From assembly GCA_001604585.1 (NCBI GenBank), contig LVBW01000011.1, positions 1-61,221 on the forward strand: a stretch of 61,221 bases of DNA, read 5' to 3'. Both the position numbers and the translations under genes were made by a program. The DNA is from Puniceicoccales bacterium Verruco_02 (lineage in GTDB: Bacteria > Verrucomicrobiota > Verrucomicrobiia > Opitutales > Oceanipulchritudinaceae). Below, in pieces: positions 53,306 to 61,221 of the stretch. The notes beneath the pieces are model-generated. The model saw nothing but the letters and a program-made list of their open reading frames with translations, searched no databases and was not told the origin of the DNA. Within the stretch, counting starts at the first letter, position 1; every line of letters begins with the position of its first letter.

Positions 53306-54162
53306 AGCGAAGCTGGCGCGAATGGGCCATTTCGCTGCCCTCGATGGGCTGGCTGGTGTTCTTCTTTGTCATCCCCACCATCCTTGTCTGTGGCATAGCC
53401 TTCAAGCCACGCTCGATTAACGGAGGCATAGGCGATGGCTGGACATTGGGCACCTGGCTTGACGTTCTCCAGCCAAGCTACCCGCTCGTAGTCTGGCGCA
53501 CGCTGTGGCTATCGGGCATGACGACGCTCATCTGCCTGCTCGTGTCGGTCCCCGTTGCCTACTGGCTGGCGCGGCTCTCGCGCGAGGCGCGCAACTGGAT
53601 GCTACTGCTGATCATCCTGCCCTTCTGGACGAACTTCCTCATCCGCGTCTTTGCATGGTGGAGCCTGCTGCACAGTCAGGGCTGGCTGAAGCAGGCACTG
53701 GCATGGGTTGGGCTGGTATCGCCCGACGCGCAATTGCTCTACAACGAATGGGCTGTGCTGCTCGTTCTTGTCTATACCTACATACCCTTTGCCATACTGC
53801 CGCTCTTCGCCTCGGCGGAGAAGTTCGACTTTTCTCTCCTCGACGCCGCTCGCGACCTTGGCGCTGGCAAGCTTCGAGCATTTGTCAGCGTGTTCTTGCC
53901 GGGTATTAGTCAGGGCATGATAACGGCCTTTGTCGTGGTGTTCATCCCGGCCCTTGGCTCCTACGCCATTCCCGACATAGTCGGCGGCCCGCAGAGCGAG
54001 ATGATAGGCAACAAGATAGCGCAAAAGGTGTTCGTGGACCGCAACCTGCCCCATGCCAGCGCGCTGGCCACCCTGCTGGCCCTTGTGGTGCTCCTGCCCG
54101 TTCTTTACTCGATATTCACCCAGCGCCGTCAGAAGCGCGGCAACGGAGGACGCCGTTCATGA
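53302..54162 (+). CDS. potB: Spermidine/putrescine ABC transporter permease
   Basis: A 286-residue membrane protein with six segments and the permease loop DAARDLGAGKLRAFVSVFLPG. It overlaps potA and potC by four bases each. It forms the channel with PotC. Confidence 0.92.
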   Translation: MKRSWREWAISLPSMGWLVFFFVIPTILVCGIAFKPRSINGGIGDGWTLGTWLDVLQPSYPLVVWRTLWLSGMTTLICLLVSVPVAYWLARLSREARNWMLLLIILPFWTNFLIRVFAWWSLLHSQGWLKQALAWVGLVSPDAQLLYNEWAVLLVLVYTYIPFAILPLFASAEKFDFSLLDAARDLGAGKLRAFVSVFLPGISQGMITAFVVVFIPALGSYAIPDIVGGPQSEMIGNKIAQKVFVDRNLPHASALATLLALVVLLPVLYSIFTQRRQKRGNGGRRS

Positions 54163-54965
54163 GAAAGCGCAGCCGCCTGCCCATGTTTGTGACTCTTGGC
54201 GTACTGCTCTTTTTGTACGCGCCCATACTCGTTCTCATCCTTTACTCTTTCAACGACAGCCGCTACCCCGGAGCCTGGCAGGGCTTCACCCTGAAATGGT
54301 ACCGAATGCTCTTGGAGGCAAACAGCGTGGAGGCCCGCGACATATGGCGCGCAACGCGCAACACCCTTGTCGTCGCCTTTGCAGCCACGATAATCTCGAT
54401 GGTGTTCGGCACGATGGCCGCCTGGGCCATGTACCGCTTCCGCAGCCGCCTGCAAAGCCTGCACCAGATGCTGGTGTATGCCCCCCTAGTCGTGCCGGAC
54501 ATACTCATGGGCATCAGCCTATTGATGCTCTTTGTGAACATGTCGGTGAATCTTGGCCTTACGACCATTGTCGTTTCGCACACAACCTTCTGCATAAGCT
54601 ACGTGGCACTGGTTGTTCTTGGCCGCCTTCAGGACTTTGACCACACCCTTGTCGATGCCGCGCGAGACCTCGGGGCCAACGGCTTTGCCGTCTGTGTGCG
54701 CATCCTACTACCCCTTCTTGGGCCTGGCATTGCGGCCGGGGGCCTCTTGGCCTTCACCCTCTCGGTGGACGACTTTGTCATTACCTTCTTCACCGCCGGG
54801 CCAGGCAGCACGACGCTGCCGGTGCAGGTTTACAGCATGATGCGGCACGGCACCCCCACCCTTATCAACGCCCTGAGCGTAATATTCATCATCGTCACCT
54901 TCTCGGTGGTAATCTTCTCCCAGCGCGTCCTTCAGAGAAAAAACAACACTCACCCTCATATCTAG
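54159..54965 (+). CDS. potC: Spermidine/putrescine ABC transporter permease
   Basis: A 268-residue permease with six segments; the loop is DAARDLGANGFAVCVRILLP. The signature start has FVTLGVLLFLYAPILVLILY and YSFNDS. Overlaps potB by four bases; potD starts three bases after its stop. Confidence 0.92.
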   Translation: MRKRSRLPMFVTLGVLLFLYAPILVLILYSFNDSRYPGAWQGFTLKWYRMLLEANSVEARDIWRATRNTLVVAFAATIISMVFGTMAAWAMYRFRSRLQSLHQMLVYAPLVVPDILMGISLLMLFVNMSVNLGLTTIVVSHTTFCISYVALVVLGRLQDFDHTLVDAARDLGANGFAVCVRILLPLLGPGIAAGGLLAFTLSVDDFVITFFTAGPGSTTLPVQVYSMMRHGTPTLINALSVIFIIVTFSVVIFSQRVLQRKNNTHPHI

Positions 54966-54968
54966 ACC

Positions 54969-56021
54969 ATGCGCACAAAAACGTATCTCTCCACCCTTCT
55001 GGGCAGTCTGCTCCTTGGCGTGGGCGCCCTCCTGTTCTCCTCCTGCGGCAAGGCCAAGCCCGAGCTGCACATATACAACTGGTCCGACTACTTTGCCGAA
55101 GACACCATCCGCGCCTTCGAAAAGCAGTACAACTGCCGCGTCGTTTACGACGTGTTCGAGTCCAACGAAGCGATGTATGCCAAGCTCAAGGCCGGAGCCT
55201 CCGGCTACGACGTGGTCTTCCCCTCCAGCTATCAGGCCTACATGATGCACAACGAGGGGATGCTCGAAACTCTCGACCATTCCAAGATACCCAACATCGC
55301 CAACATCGACCCAAAGTTCCTCAAGATTGTGTCGCTGGACCCCTCCATGAGTTACAGCGTGCCCTACATGAGCGGAACTACTGGCATAGCCGTCCTTGCC
55401 GACAAGGTGGGCGAATACGAAAAGAGCTGGGCCATATACGAGCGGGCCGACATCAAGGGGCGCATGACCCTTCTCAACGACTACCGCGAAGTTCTTGGAG
55501 CCGCGCTTAAAACCCTCGGCTACAGCATCAACACCACAAACCCCCAGCAAGTCGCCCAGGCTGGCGAAGTGGTGAAAAAGTGGAAGGCCAACATAGCCAA
55601 GTTCGCCTCCGACGAGTACAAGCCAGGCATCGCCTCGGGAGAATTCTACGTGGTACAGGGCTACTCCGGTGACATTATGCAGGTCATGGAAGAGGCCAAA
55701 ATCGAGTATTTCCTGCCCAAGGAAGGCTTCTCCTTCTGGGCCGACGACATGGTCATCCTCAAAGACGCCCCCAACAAGGATCTAGCCTACCAGTTCATCA
55801 ACTACATGCACGATGCCGAGGTAGCCGCCGCGAACATGGAATTCACCTGCTACTGGGCACCGAACAAAGCCGCCTACGAGCACATATCCGAAGAGCTGGC
55901 CAACGACCCGATGATCTTCCTATCCGACGAGCAGATGGATAAGGGCGAGCAGATCATCCCGCTCGGAGCCAAGGACCAGATATACATGGACGTGTGGGCA
56001 AAGGTTAAGAGCGAGGAATAG
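54969..56021 (+). CDS. potD: Spermidine/putrescine-binding lipoprotein
   Basis: A 350-residue periplasmic binding protein with lipobox LLFSSC. It has LHIYNWSDYFAEDTIRAFEK, ESNEAMYAKLKAG, YDVVFPSSYQAYMM and SYSVPYMSGTTGIAV, which match PotD. The signal start MRTKTYLSTLLGSLLLGVGA fits a lipoprotein anchored in the periplasm. First of two binding proteins in the operon. Confidence 0.93.
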   Translation: MRTKTYLSTLLGSLLLGVGALLFSSCGKAKPELHIYNWSDYFAEDTIRAFEKQYNCRVVYDVFESNEAMYAKLKAGASGYDVVFPSSYQAYMMHNEGMLETLDHSKIPNIANIDPKFLKIVSLDPSMSYSVPYMSGTTGIAVLADKVGEYEKSWAIYERADIKGRMTLLNDYREVLGAALKTLGYSINTTNPQQVAQAGEVVKKWKANIAKFASDEYKPGIASGEFYVVQGYSGDIMQVMEEAKIEYFLPKEGFSFWADDMVILKDAPNKDLAYQFINYMHDAEVAAANMEFTCYWAPNKAAYEHISEELANDPMIFLSDEQMDKGEQIIPLGAKDQIYMDVWAKVKSEE

Positions 56022-56048
56022 CCTCTACTGACGCACCCTAGCGCCTTA

Positions 56049-56097
56049 AACGCCATCATGACCTTGCCCAAACGGGCGATATGGTTATGATGGCGTT
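56049..56097 (+). terminator. Large hairpin between the two potD genes
   Basis: AACGCCATCATGACC (56049-56063) pairs with GGTTATGATGGCGTT (56083-56097) with one mismatch, and the loop contains a second pair, GCCC/GGGC. CGCATTTTCGG follows, a weak U-run. It may partly terminate or protect the RNA end, and so set a difference in expression of the two binding proteins. Confidence 0.6.
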
Positions 56098-56116
56098 CGC
56101 ATTTTCGGATACCGAT

Positions 56117-57184
56117 ATGAACTCCCGCACCCTACGCATACTCTTCGCAACAGTGACCGTATCGCTGAGCACGGCCCTGTACGGACTGCTCGCAGGCTGT
56201 TCAGGCGGAAAGAAAACGCTGCACATATACAACTGGGCCGACTACATAAGCCCCGATGTCATACGCGCCTTTGAAAACGAGCACTCCTGCCGCATCGTGT
56301 ACGACGTTTACGACAGTAACGAGGCCATGTATGCCAAGCTGCTCTCCGGGGCAAGGGGCTACGACATAGTCTTCCCCTCCAGCTATCAGGCCATATTGAT
56401 GCAAAAGCAGGGGATGCTGGAAAAGCTCGACCATGAAAAGCTCCCGGCACTGGCCCATCTGGACAGCGCCTTCATGCAAAATGTGGCTCTGGACAAGGGC
56501 GCAGAATACAGCATCCCATACCTTGTTGGAACAACGGGCCTTGCCTACAACAAGGAGCGCATTGGCGAAGCGCCCTCAAGCTGGGCCGCGCTGGGCAATC
56601 CCACCTTGAAGGGCCGCACGACGCTGCTCGACGACTACCGCGAGGCCCTCGGCATAGCCCTCCTATATCTTGGCCACAGCGCCAATAGCGACAACCAGGC
56701 CCAAGTCGAGGCCGCAGGAGAGCTTCTCCTCGAATGGAAGCGCAACTGCGCCCGCATGTCGGCAATGGAATACATCCCCGGCCTTGCCTCGGGAGAGTTC
56801 CACCTGTCCCACGGCTACTCCAGCAGCGTGGGCGCCATGATGTCAGACGGAGCCGGGCATGTGGACTTTGTCCTGCCCAAGGAAGGCTTCACAATCTGGG
56901 TGGACAGCGTTGCGATACTTGCCAAGGCACCCGAAAAGGAGCTAGCCTACGCCTTTTTGGACTTTCTATGCCAGCCAAAGAACAGCGCCCTGAACATGGA
57001 ATACAACCGCGGGGCGGCACCCAACCCGGACGCAGTCGCGCTCCTGCCAGAAGAGCTGAGGGCGGACCCAGTCCTCTTTCCCGACGAAGATACCCTCACC
57101 CGCGGCGAGCAACTATTCCCCATCGAAGAACACACGGACAAAATCTACCTCGACGTATGGATGAGGGTAAAGGCAAGGCAGTAA
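56117..57184 (+). CDS. Second spermidine/putrescine-binding lipoprotein (PotD paralogue)
   Basis: A 355-residue paralogue of the upstream PotD, from ATG at 56117 (the in-frame ATG at 56081 is inside the hairpin). Lipobox LLAGC. Shared blocks: LHIYNWADYISPDVIRAFE, DSNEAMYAKL, YDIVFPSSYQAILM, YSIPYLVGTTGLAY. It probably binds a different polyamine or has another affinity while using the same PotABC. Arisen by tandem duplication. Confidence 0.92.
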   Translation: MNSRTLRILFATVTVSLSTALYGLLAGCSGGKKTLHIYNWADYISPDVIRAFENEHSCRIVYDVYDSNEAMYAKLLSGARGYDIVFPSSYQAILMQKQGMLEKLDHEKLPALAHLDSAFMQNVALDKGAEYSIPYLVGTTGLAYNKERIGEAPSSWAALGNPTLKGRTTLLDDYREALGIALLYLGHSANSDNQAQVEAAGELLLEWKRNCARMSAMEYIPGLASGEFHLSHGYSSSVGAMMSDGAGHVDFVLPKEGFTIWVDSVAILAKAPEKELAYAFLDFLCQPKNSALNMEYNRGAAPNPDAVALLPEELRADPVLFPDEDTLTRGEQLFPIEEHTDKIYLDVWMRVKARQ

Positions 57185-57273
57185 CGAACTGCACAAGCAC
57201 CTTTGCAAGCCCCCCTTGGCACGGCTAATTACTTGCTACCGGGGCCGCATGTAACTATTGTTCTTGAAAACAC

Positions 57274-57969
57274 ATGGACGCTCAGGACAACAAGAGGCGC
57301 GGCGCAGGCTCCGCCGATAACAGCAACGGCCTTGACGCAGCAGCGGCCCTCCTCCCCTCTTCGGACCCGGCATCTGCGGGCAAGGGCATGTTCCTTGTCA
57401 TCGCCGCCCTCATAGTGGGCATTATTGGCATAATTACCGGCATCGGCGGCATATATCTGGCCAGCTCCAGCGCCTCGGACCTTGCCGAGCTAAAAAAGCA
57501 GGTAGCCGCCAGACCGGACCCAGTCGCCCTCATGAAGCCAACTGTGGACAGCATCGACAAACGCTTGAAGCAGGTGGGCGAAGAAGCCGTGCGCGCCAAC
57601 AATGGTCTGCGCGACACAAACAGCGCCCTCCAACGCGCAATGCAGAGCATAGCTGCCGACATCCGTGCCGACCGCGAGCAAATCAACAAGCTCACGGCTG
57701 CCCTCGACGAAATGACGCGCAAGCCCGCACCCGCGCCAGCACCGGTAGCCAAGAAGGCCGAAGGCGACGGACGCTTCGGCTCCGACGCTCCCGAACCTGC
57801 CACCGACGCCTCCGGCCAGCGAATCCACATCATACAGTCGGGAGACATTTTCTCCAAGCTCGCCAAACAGTACGGGGTGAGCACACAGGCCATAATCGAC
57901 GCCAACCCGAACGTGGACCCAAGTAAGCTCCAGATTGGCCAGAAGATAATCATCCCGGCCTCCAAGTAG
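57274..57969 (+). CDS. Membrane-anchored LysM protein
   Basis: A 231-residue protein. A single membrane segment (MFLVIAALIVGIIGIITGIG) near residue 40 is followed by a coiled-coil-like stretch with Asp/Arg/Lys (NSALQRAMQSIAADIRADRE), a Pro/Ala linker and a C-terminal LysM domain: HIIQSGDIFSKLAKQYGVS, AIIDANPNVDPSKLQIGQKI. LysM binds peptidoglycan N-acetylglucosamine. It probably bridges the inner membrane and the cell wall. Independent of its neighbours. Confidence 0.88.
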   Translation: MDAQDNKRRGAGSADNSNGLDAAAALLPSSDPASAGKGMFLVIAALIVGIIGIITGIGGIYLASSSASDLAELKKQVAARPDPVALMKPTVDSIDKRLKQVGEEAVRANNGLRDTNSALQRAMQSIAADIRADREQINKLTAALDEMTRKPAPAPAPVAKKAEGDGRFGSDAPEPATDASGQRIHIIQSGDIFSKLAKQYGVSTQAIIDANPNVDPSKLQIGQKIIIPASK

Positions 57970-58090
57970 AGCGCGCACTCTGGCTCTACGCCTCCCAAGG
58001 TTCCCATCCCCTCCTGCCCTCCTTGGCAGGAAGGCCCCCCTACCGCCAGCCTAGCCCCAGCCCTTCGCGCGCCGGCCCACCAGCAAAGTC

Positions 58091-59761
58091 ATGAGCGAGC
58101 AGACATACGTCATCGGCCACCGCAACCCGGATGCGGACGCCATCTGCTCTGCCATAGCCTACGCCGCCTACAAACGGGCCTGCGGGCAGCAGGGCTACAT
58201 CCCGGCCCGCTGCGGCAACATCAACGAACGCGTTAGCGCCATTCTGCGACGCTTCGACACACAAGCCCCGGTGTTTCTCGGCGATGTTGCCCCGAGGGTG
58301 CGCGACGTAATGGCGGCCAAGCCTCACCGCATCACTCCCCGCCATAGCTGTGCCGAGGCTCTGGAGCTAATCGACCGGCACGATGTGAACGTCCTTCCCG
58401 TCGTGGACGCTGACAACGTGCTCCTTGGCAGTGTGTCGGTGTTCGACCTAGGCGACCACTTCGTGCCCAAGCCGCGCGACCAGAAAGAGATGCGCCATGT
58501 CCACGCCTCGATCGCCGACATAGTGCGCTCGCTCAAGGCCGAGACATTATTCAGCAGCGACGAGGACAGGCTGGAAGACCTCTACGTGCGCATCGGCGCG
58601 ATGGACATCCGCAGCTTCACCCAAGTGACGCTGGAAGGCGACATACCGGCCTCGCAGTCCATCATCGTCGTTGGCGACCGCTACGACATACAGGCCAAGA
58701 GCATCAGCGCCGGGGTGCGCCTGCTCGTAATTACGGGCAGCCTGATGCCGGAGCCGGAGATTGTCGATATGGCAAAGGCAAGGGGCGTATGCCTTGTATC
58801 CAGCCCCTACGACAGCGCCACAAGCTCTTGGATAATCCGCAGCGCCAACCGCGTAGAGCGCCTGTATTCGCGCAAGTGCATGAGCTTCGGCCCGGATGAG
58901 AGGCTGAGCGATGTGCGAAGGCGCATAGCGGCCAGTCCTCCACAGGCATGCATGGTGGTGGACGAAGAGCAGCACCTGCTGGGCATCTTCACCAAGAGCG
59001 ATCTTATCAAGCCTCCGGGCACTTCGCTTGTCCTTGTGGACCACAACGAACTTACCCAGGCCGTGCCGGGTGCGGATCAGGTGCGAATTGTGGAGATCAT
59101 CGACCATCACCGCCTCGGCAACCCGCACAGCAGCCAGCCCATCCTCTTCATCAACGAACCGGTAGGCTCCACAAGCACGATAGTGGCCGACTGCTTCCGC
59201 CGGGCCGGACGAGATCCAGACGCACGCACGGCAGGCATAATGATGAGCGGAATAATATCCGACACGCTAAACCTGCGAAGCCCAACTTCCACGGATAAGG
59301 ACGCAGAGATACTGCGCTGGCTGGAGGGCATAGCAGGGGTGGATGCCGCCGCCCTCTCGGACTACATATTCAGCTCTGGCAGCGTGATCATGGGGCGCAA
59401 AGCCCCGGAAGTCATCCGCAACGACCTAAAAGTGTATCGCGACGGCGGACTATCATTCAGCGTCTCCCAAGTTGAAGAGCTGGGCTTTGGCCCATTCTGG
59501 GAGCGGCGCGAGGCGCTTGAAGCCGCACTTGACGCGGTGCGCAAGAGCGATGCGCTGGACTTCTCGGCCCTGCTGGTAACGGACATAAACCGGCAGGACA
59601 GTCTCTTGCTAATCTGCGGCCCTGCCCACATCGTAGGCGCGGTAAGCTACCCAAGGGTGGAGACGCACGACGTGTTCGAACTGGCGGGCGTAGTGAGCCG
59701 CAAGAAGCAAGTGCTGCCATATCTAGCCTCACTGATTGCCCAGCTTGGCGAGAGTCGATGA
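58091..59761 (+). CDS. Family II (manganese) inorganic pyrophosphatase with CBS and DRTGG domains
   Basis: A 556-residue protein. The DHH core has GHRNPDADAICSA, LVDHNELTQ, EIIDHHRLG and SPTSTDKD with the DHHA2 region after it. Between are two CBS segments (around HDVNVLPVVDADNVLLGSV and CMVVDEEQHLLGIF) and a DRTGG-like domain (AKSISAGVRLLVITGS). CBS-regulated pyrophosphatases respond to adenine nucleotides. It removes pyrophosphate made by biosynthesis. Length fits CBS-containing members, about 550 residues. Confidence 0.9.
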   Translation: MSEQTYVIGHRNPDADAICSAIAYAAYKRACGQQGYIPARCGNINERVSAILRRFDTQAPVFLGDVAPRVRDVMAAKPHRITPRHSCAEALELIDRHDVNVLPVVDADNVLLGSVSVFDLGDHFVPKPRDQKEMRHVHASIADIVRSLKAETLFSSDEDRLEDLYVRIGAMDIRSFTQVTLEGDIPASQSIIVVGDRYDIQAKSISAGVRLLVITGSLMPEPEIVDMAKARGVCLVSSPYDSATSSWIIRSANRVERLYSRKCMSFGPDERLSDVRRRIAASPPQACMVVDEEQHLLGIFTKSDLIKPPGTSLVLVDHNELTQAVPGADQVRIVEIIDHHRLGNPHSSQPILFINEPVGSTSTIVADCFRRAGRDPDARTAGIMMSGIISDTLNLRSPTSTDKDAEILRWLEGIAGVDAAALSDYIFSSGSVIMGRKAPEVIRNDLKVYRDGGLSFSVSQVEELGFGPFWERREALEAALDAVRKSDALDFSALLVTDINRQDSLLLICGPAHIVGAVSYPRVETHDVFELAGVVSRKKQVLPYLASLIAQLGESR

Positions 59762-59824
59762 GCTACAGCCGCACCGGACGCTCACTTTGCTGCATTTTAG
59801 GCTTCTCATCCTTCGCATCACCCG

Positions 59825-59830
59825 TATAGT
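59825..59830 (+). promoter_or_regulatory. Possible -10 box for rpsT
   Basis: TATAGT lies 35 bases before the rpsT start codon. No -35 hexamer is at a normal distance. Confidence 0.4.
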
Positions 59831-59864
59831 CGTTCCCTTTCGCATCAATTTTTCAGCAATCGCA

Positions 59865-60134
59865 ATGGCCAACATCAAGTCTTCCCAGAAGGACATCCGC
59901 CGCATCAAGACGCGCACCGAGCGCAACCGCGTTGTCATCAGCCGCATCCGCACCCTCCGCAAGAAGGTGGCAGCCTCCGTCAACGGTGGCGAGGCAACGG
60001 CAATAGCCAGCGCCAGCGGTGAATACTCCTCCGCCCTCGACAAGGCGGCAAAGCGCGGCATCATCCATGCCAACAAGGCAAACCGCATCAAGTCCCGCCT
60101 CGCCAAGCTGGCTGCAAAGCCCGCTGCCGAATAA
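59865..60134 (+). CDS. rpsT: 30S ribosomal protein S20
   Basis: An 89-residue basic protein from ATG at 59865: MANIKSSQKDIRRIKTRTER, RNRVVISRIRTLRKKV, LDKAAKRGIIHANKANRIK and SRLAKLA match S20 fully. It binds 16S rRNA in the 30S body. The longer frame from 59736 has no support. A strong terminator follows. Confidence 0.96.
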   Translation: MANIKSSQKDIRRIKTRTERNRVVISRIRTLRKKVAASVNGGEATAIASASGEYSSALDKAAKRGIIHANKANRIKSRLAKLAAKPAAE

Positions 60135-60177
60135 TAACGGACGCCGGACGCGGACTCCTTTGAAGCGTTTCGCCAAC

Positions 60178-60212
60178 ACCCTTCCGGCGCTCCGGAAGGG
60201 TTTTGTTGTTTT
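60178..60212 (+). terminator. Rho-independent terminator after rpsT
   Basis: ACCCTTCCGG (60178-60187) pairs perfectly with CCGGAAGGGT (60192-60201) over a CGCT loop, followed by TTTGTTGTTTT. Confidence 0.93.
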
Positions 60213-60272
60213 ACGCGATTCTACACATCCGGGAATATTACGCTCCGCAACAAGGCGCAAAGCATCAGCCAA

Positions 60273-61100
60273 ATGAACGACACAGACGACAGCGCACCCG
60301 CCGCAAAGTCCGCGGCCATCGGCTTCCCCTCCCCACTTCTTGGAAGGGAGAACCTGCGCCTTGGCGTCATATATAACAAGGACGGCCTCATCGCACTGGA
60401 AAAGCCGCCCCATGTCCTCGTAGGCCCCCACCCCTGGCACGAGCGTATGCCTGTGCTGGCAGAGGCGATCAACACCCAGCTACGCGCTGGCAAGCCAGAG
60501 CTGTTGCGTCTGGGGCTGGACCCCAAACAGCCCGTTCAGCCCATATTCCATTTCGACCCATCCATTGCCGGAGTGGCCATCTTCGCCTGCGGCCCGGACG
60601 CCGCACAACAGGCGCGCAACGCCTTCGGCTCCTGCCTGTGGAAGCTCCGCTTTCGCATGGCGGCATACGGCGGCCCTGAGCAAGACAAGGCCCAGTGCGA
60701 TCTACCCGTGGCCCGCCACAACGAGCTGCCCATGTCGCTAATTTCGCACAAAACCGGCAAGAAGACGAGCACCAGCTTCACGCGCATCGAACGCATAGGC
60801 CGCTACAACATCTGGGAGGCCGAGACCAACTACTACCGCGCCGACCAGCTCCCCTTGCACGCTGCGGAGCTGCGCATCCGCATCCTTGGCGAAGGGCGCT
60901 ACTGCCGCGAGGCTCTTGTCTATCTATCAAGTCTCAAGCGGGACTGGGAAGGCGACCCGGAGACCGAACAACCCATTTACGAAGCCCCAGCCATGTGGCT
61001 GAGCAGCATTACCCTGCCAAACGGCGACACGATGGAGGCAGCCCCGCCATCGCGCCTGAACAACCTGATAAAGCAGCTACGCCGCTACGGAGTGAAGTAG
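60273..61100 (+). CDS. RluA-like pseudouridine synthase family protein, divergent
   Basis: A 275-residue protein with the RluA fold outline: VIYNKDGLIALEKPPHVLV corresponds to the first strands, and FHFDPSIAGVAIFA stands where RluA has HRLDRxTSG; the catalytic Asp (Asp95) is kept but the His-Arg-Leu context is changed to His-Phe. C-terminal strands EAETNYYRADQLPLHAAELR match the usual TGRTHQIR region poorly. It may be a degenerate synthase or have altered RNA specificity. ATG at 60273 gives the normal length. Confidence 0.65.
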   Translation: MNDTDDSAPAAKSAAIGFPSPLLGRENLRLGVIYNKDGLIALEKPPHVLVGPHPWHERMPVLAEAINTQLRAGKPELLRLGLDPKQPVQPIFHFDPSIAGVAIFACGPDAAQQARNAFGSCLWKLRFRMAAYGGPEQDKAQCDLPVARHNELPMSLISHKTGKKTSTSFTRIERIGRYNIWEAETNYYRADQLPLHAAELRIRILGEGRYCREALVYLSSLKRDWEGDPETEQPIYEAPAMWLSSITLPNGDTMEAAPPSRLNNLIKQLRRYGVK

Positions 61101-61111
61101 GCCGGCAAGGC

Positions 61112-61221
61112 TAGAGCAGATTGCGTTGCCACTCTTCCAAGCGGTCAATGAAAGGACGCTGCGTCTCCTTTATCCTGTGCCTTGCGGCCATTGGCGGGAG
61201 CATTTCCGCGCGGTCCACCTC
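61112..61221 (-). CDS. C-terminal end of an unidentified gene (partial)
   Basis: Open to the right edge on the minus strand; stop TAG at 61112-61114. The 35 visible residues read EVDRAEMLPPMAARHRIKET, then QRPFIDRLEEWQRNLL. They are charged and helical with no recognised motif. It converges with the RluA-like gene with 11 bases between stops. Composition supports a real coding end. Confidence 0.55.

Overview
The window looks like a chromosomal segment of a Gram-negative bacterium of the phylum Verrucomicrobiota, most likely an opitutal (Opitutae). The reasons are: a very large TonB-dependent receptor with the opitutal-style plug, an ECF sigma factor adjoining a Ser/Thr kinase, a PEP-CTERM protein, thrombospondin-type-3-like DxDxDG tails on a secreted enzyme, a Kdo transferase (so lipopolysaccharide is made), and moderately high GC with few good Shine-Dalgarno sites. 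This assignment is inference from gene content; no ribosomal RNA is present.

Region 1 (1-11.6 kb) is the right end of an integrated mobile element, inserted at the 3' end of a tRNA-Ser(GCU) gene. From the tRNA inwards it has a tyrosine recombinase whose last codons run into the tRNA, an AbrB-like small protein, an AlpA/excisionase-like HTH protein, and a MobF/TraA-type relaxase-helicase split by one in-frame TAG codon. Cargo follows: a two-gene AT-rich module (a winged-helix-like plus DUF488 fusion and a 268-residue unknown), an AbiEi antitoxin whose toxin partner is reduced to nine codons, and an operon of MmeI-like methyltransferase, superfamily 2 helicase and GIY-YIG nuclease. The left end of the element lies outside the window.

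Region 2 (12.3-36.2 kb) is a hemicellulose utilisation locus: TonB receptor, sigma factor and kinase, GH115 alpha-glucuronidase, AraC regulator, aldo/keto reductase, zinc alcohol dehydrogenase, FucU/RbsD mutarotase, FucP-type symporter, GH31 enzyme with a PA14 insert, two secreted proteins of unknown function and a GH44 endoglucanase/xyloglucanase. The three secreted proteins are related by domain shuffling. An approximately 86-bp intergenic element is shared by the regions upstream of the receptor and of the GH31 gene and probably marks co-regulation. The enzyme set fits decorated xylan or fucosylated xyloglucan: outer cleavage, import through the receptor, side-chain removal, and uptake and oxidation of L-fucose or a similar sugar.

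Region 3 (36.2-61.2 kb) is mostly housekeeping: phosphofructokinase, a PEP-CTERM protein, a phosphodiesterase-TPR-sulfotransferase fusion, a Fur-family repressor, an HDOD protein, a KTSC protein, MiaB, a kinase fused to an FGE-sulfatase domain, an M16 protease fused to a SnoaL-like domain, Kdo transferase, a potABCD polyamine importer with a second potD, a LysM membrane protein, a CBS-containing family II pyrophosphatase, ribosomal protein S20, an RluA-like protein, and the C-terminal end of one more gene.
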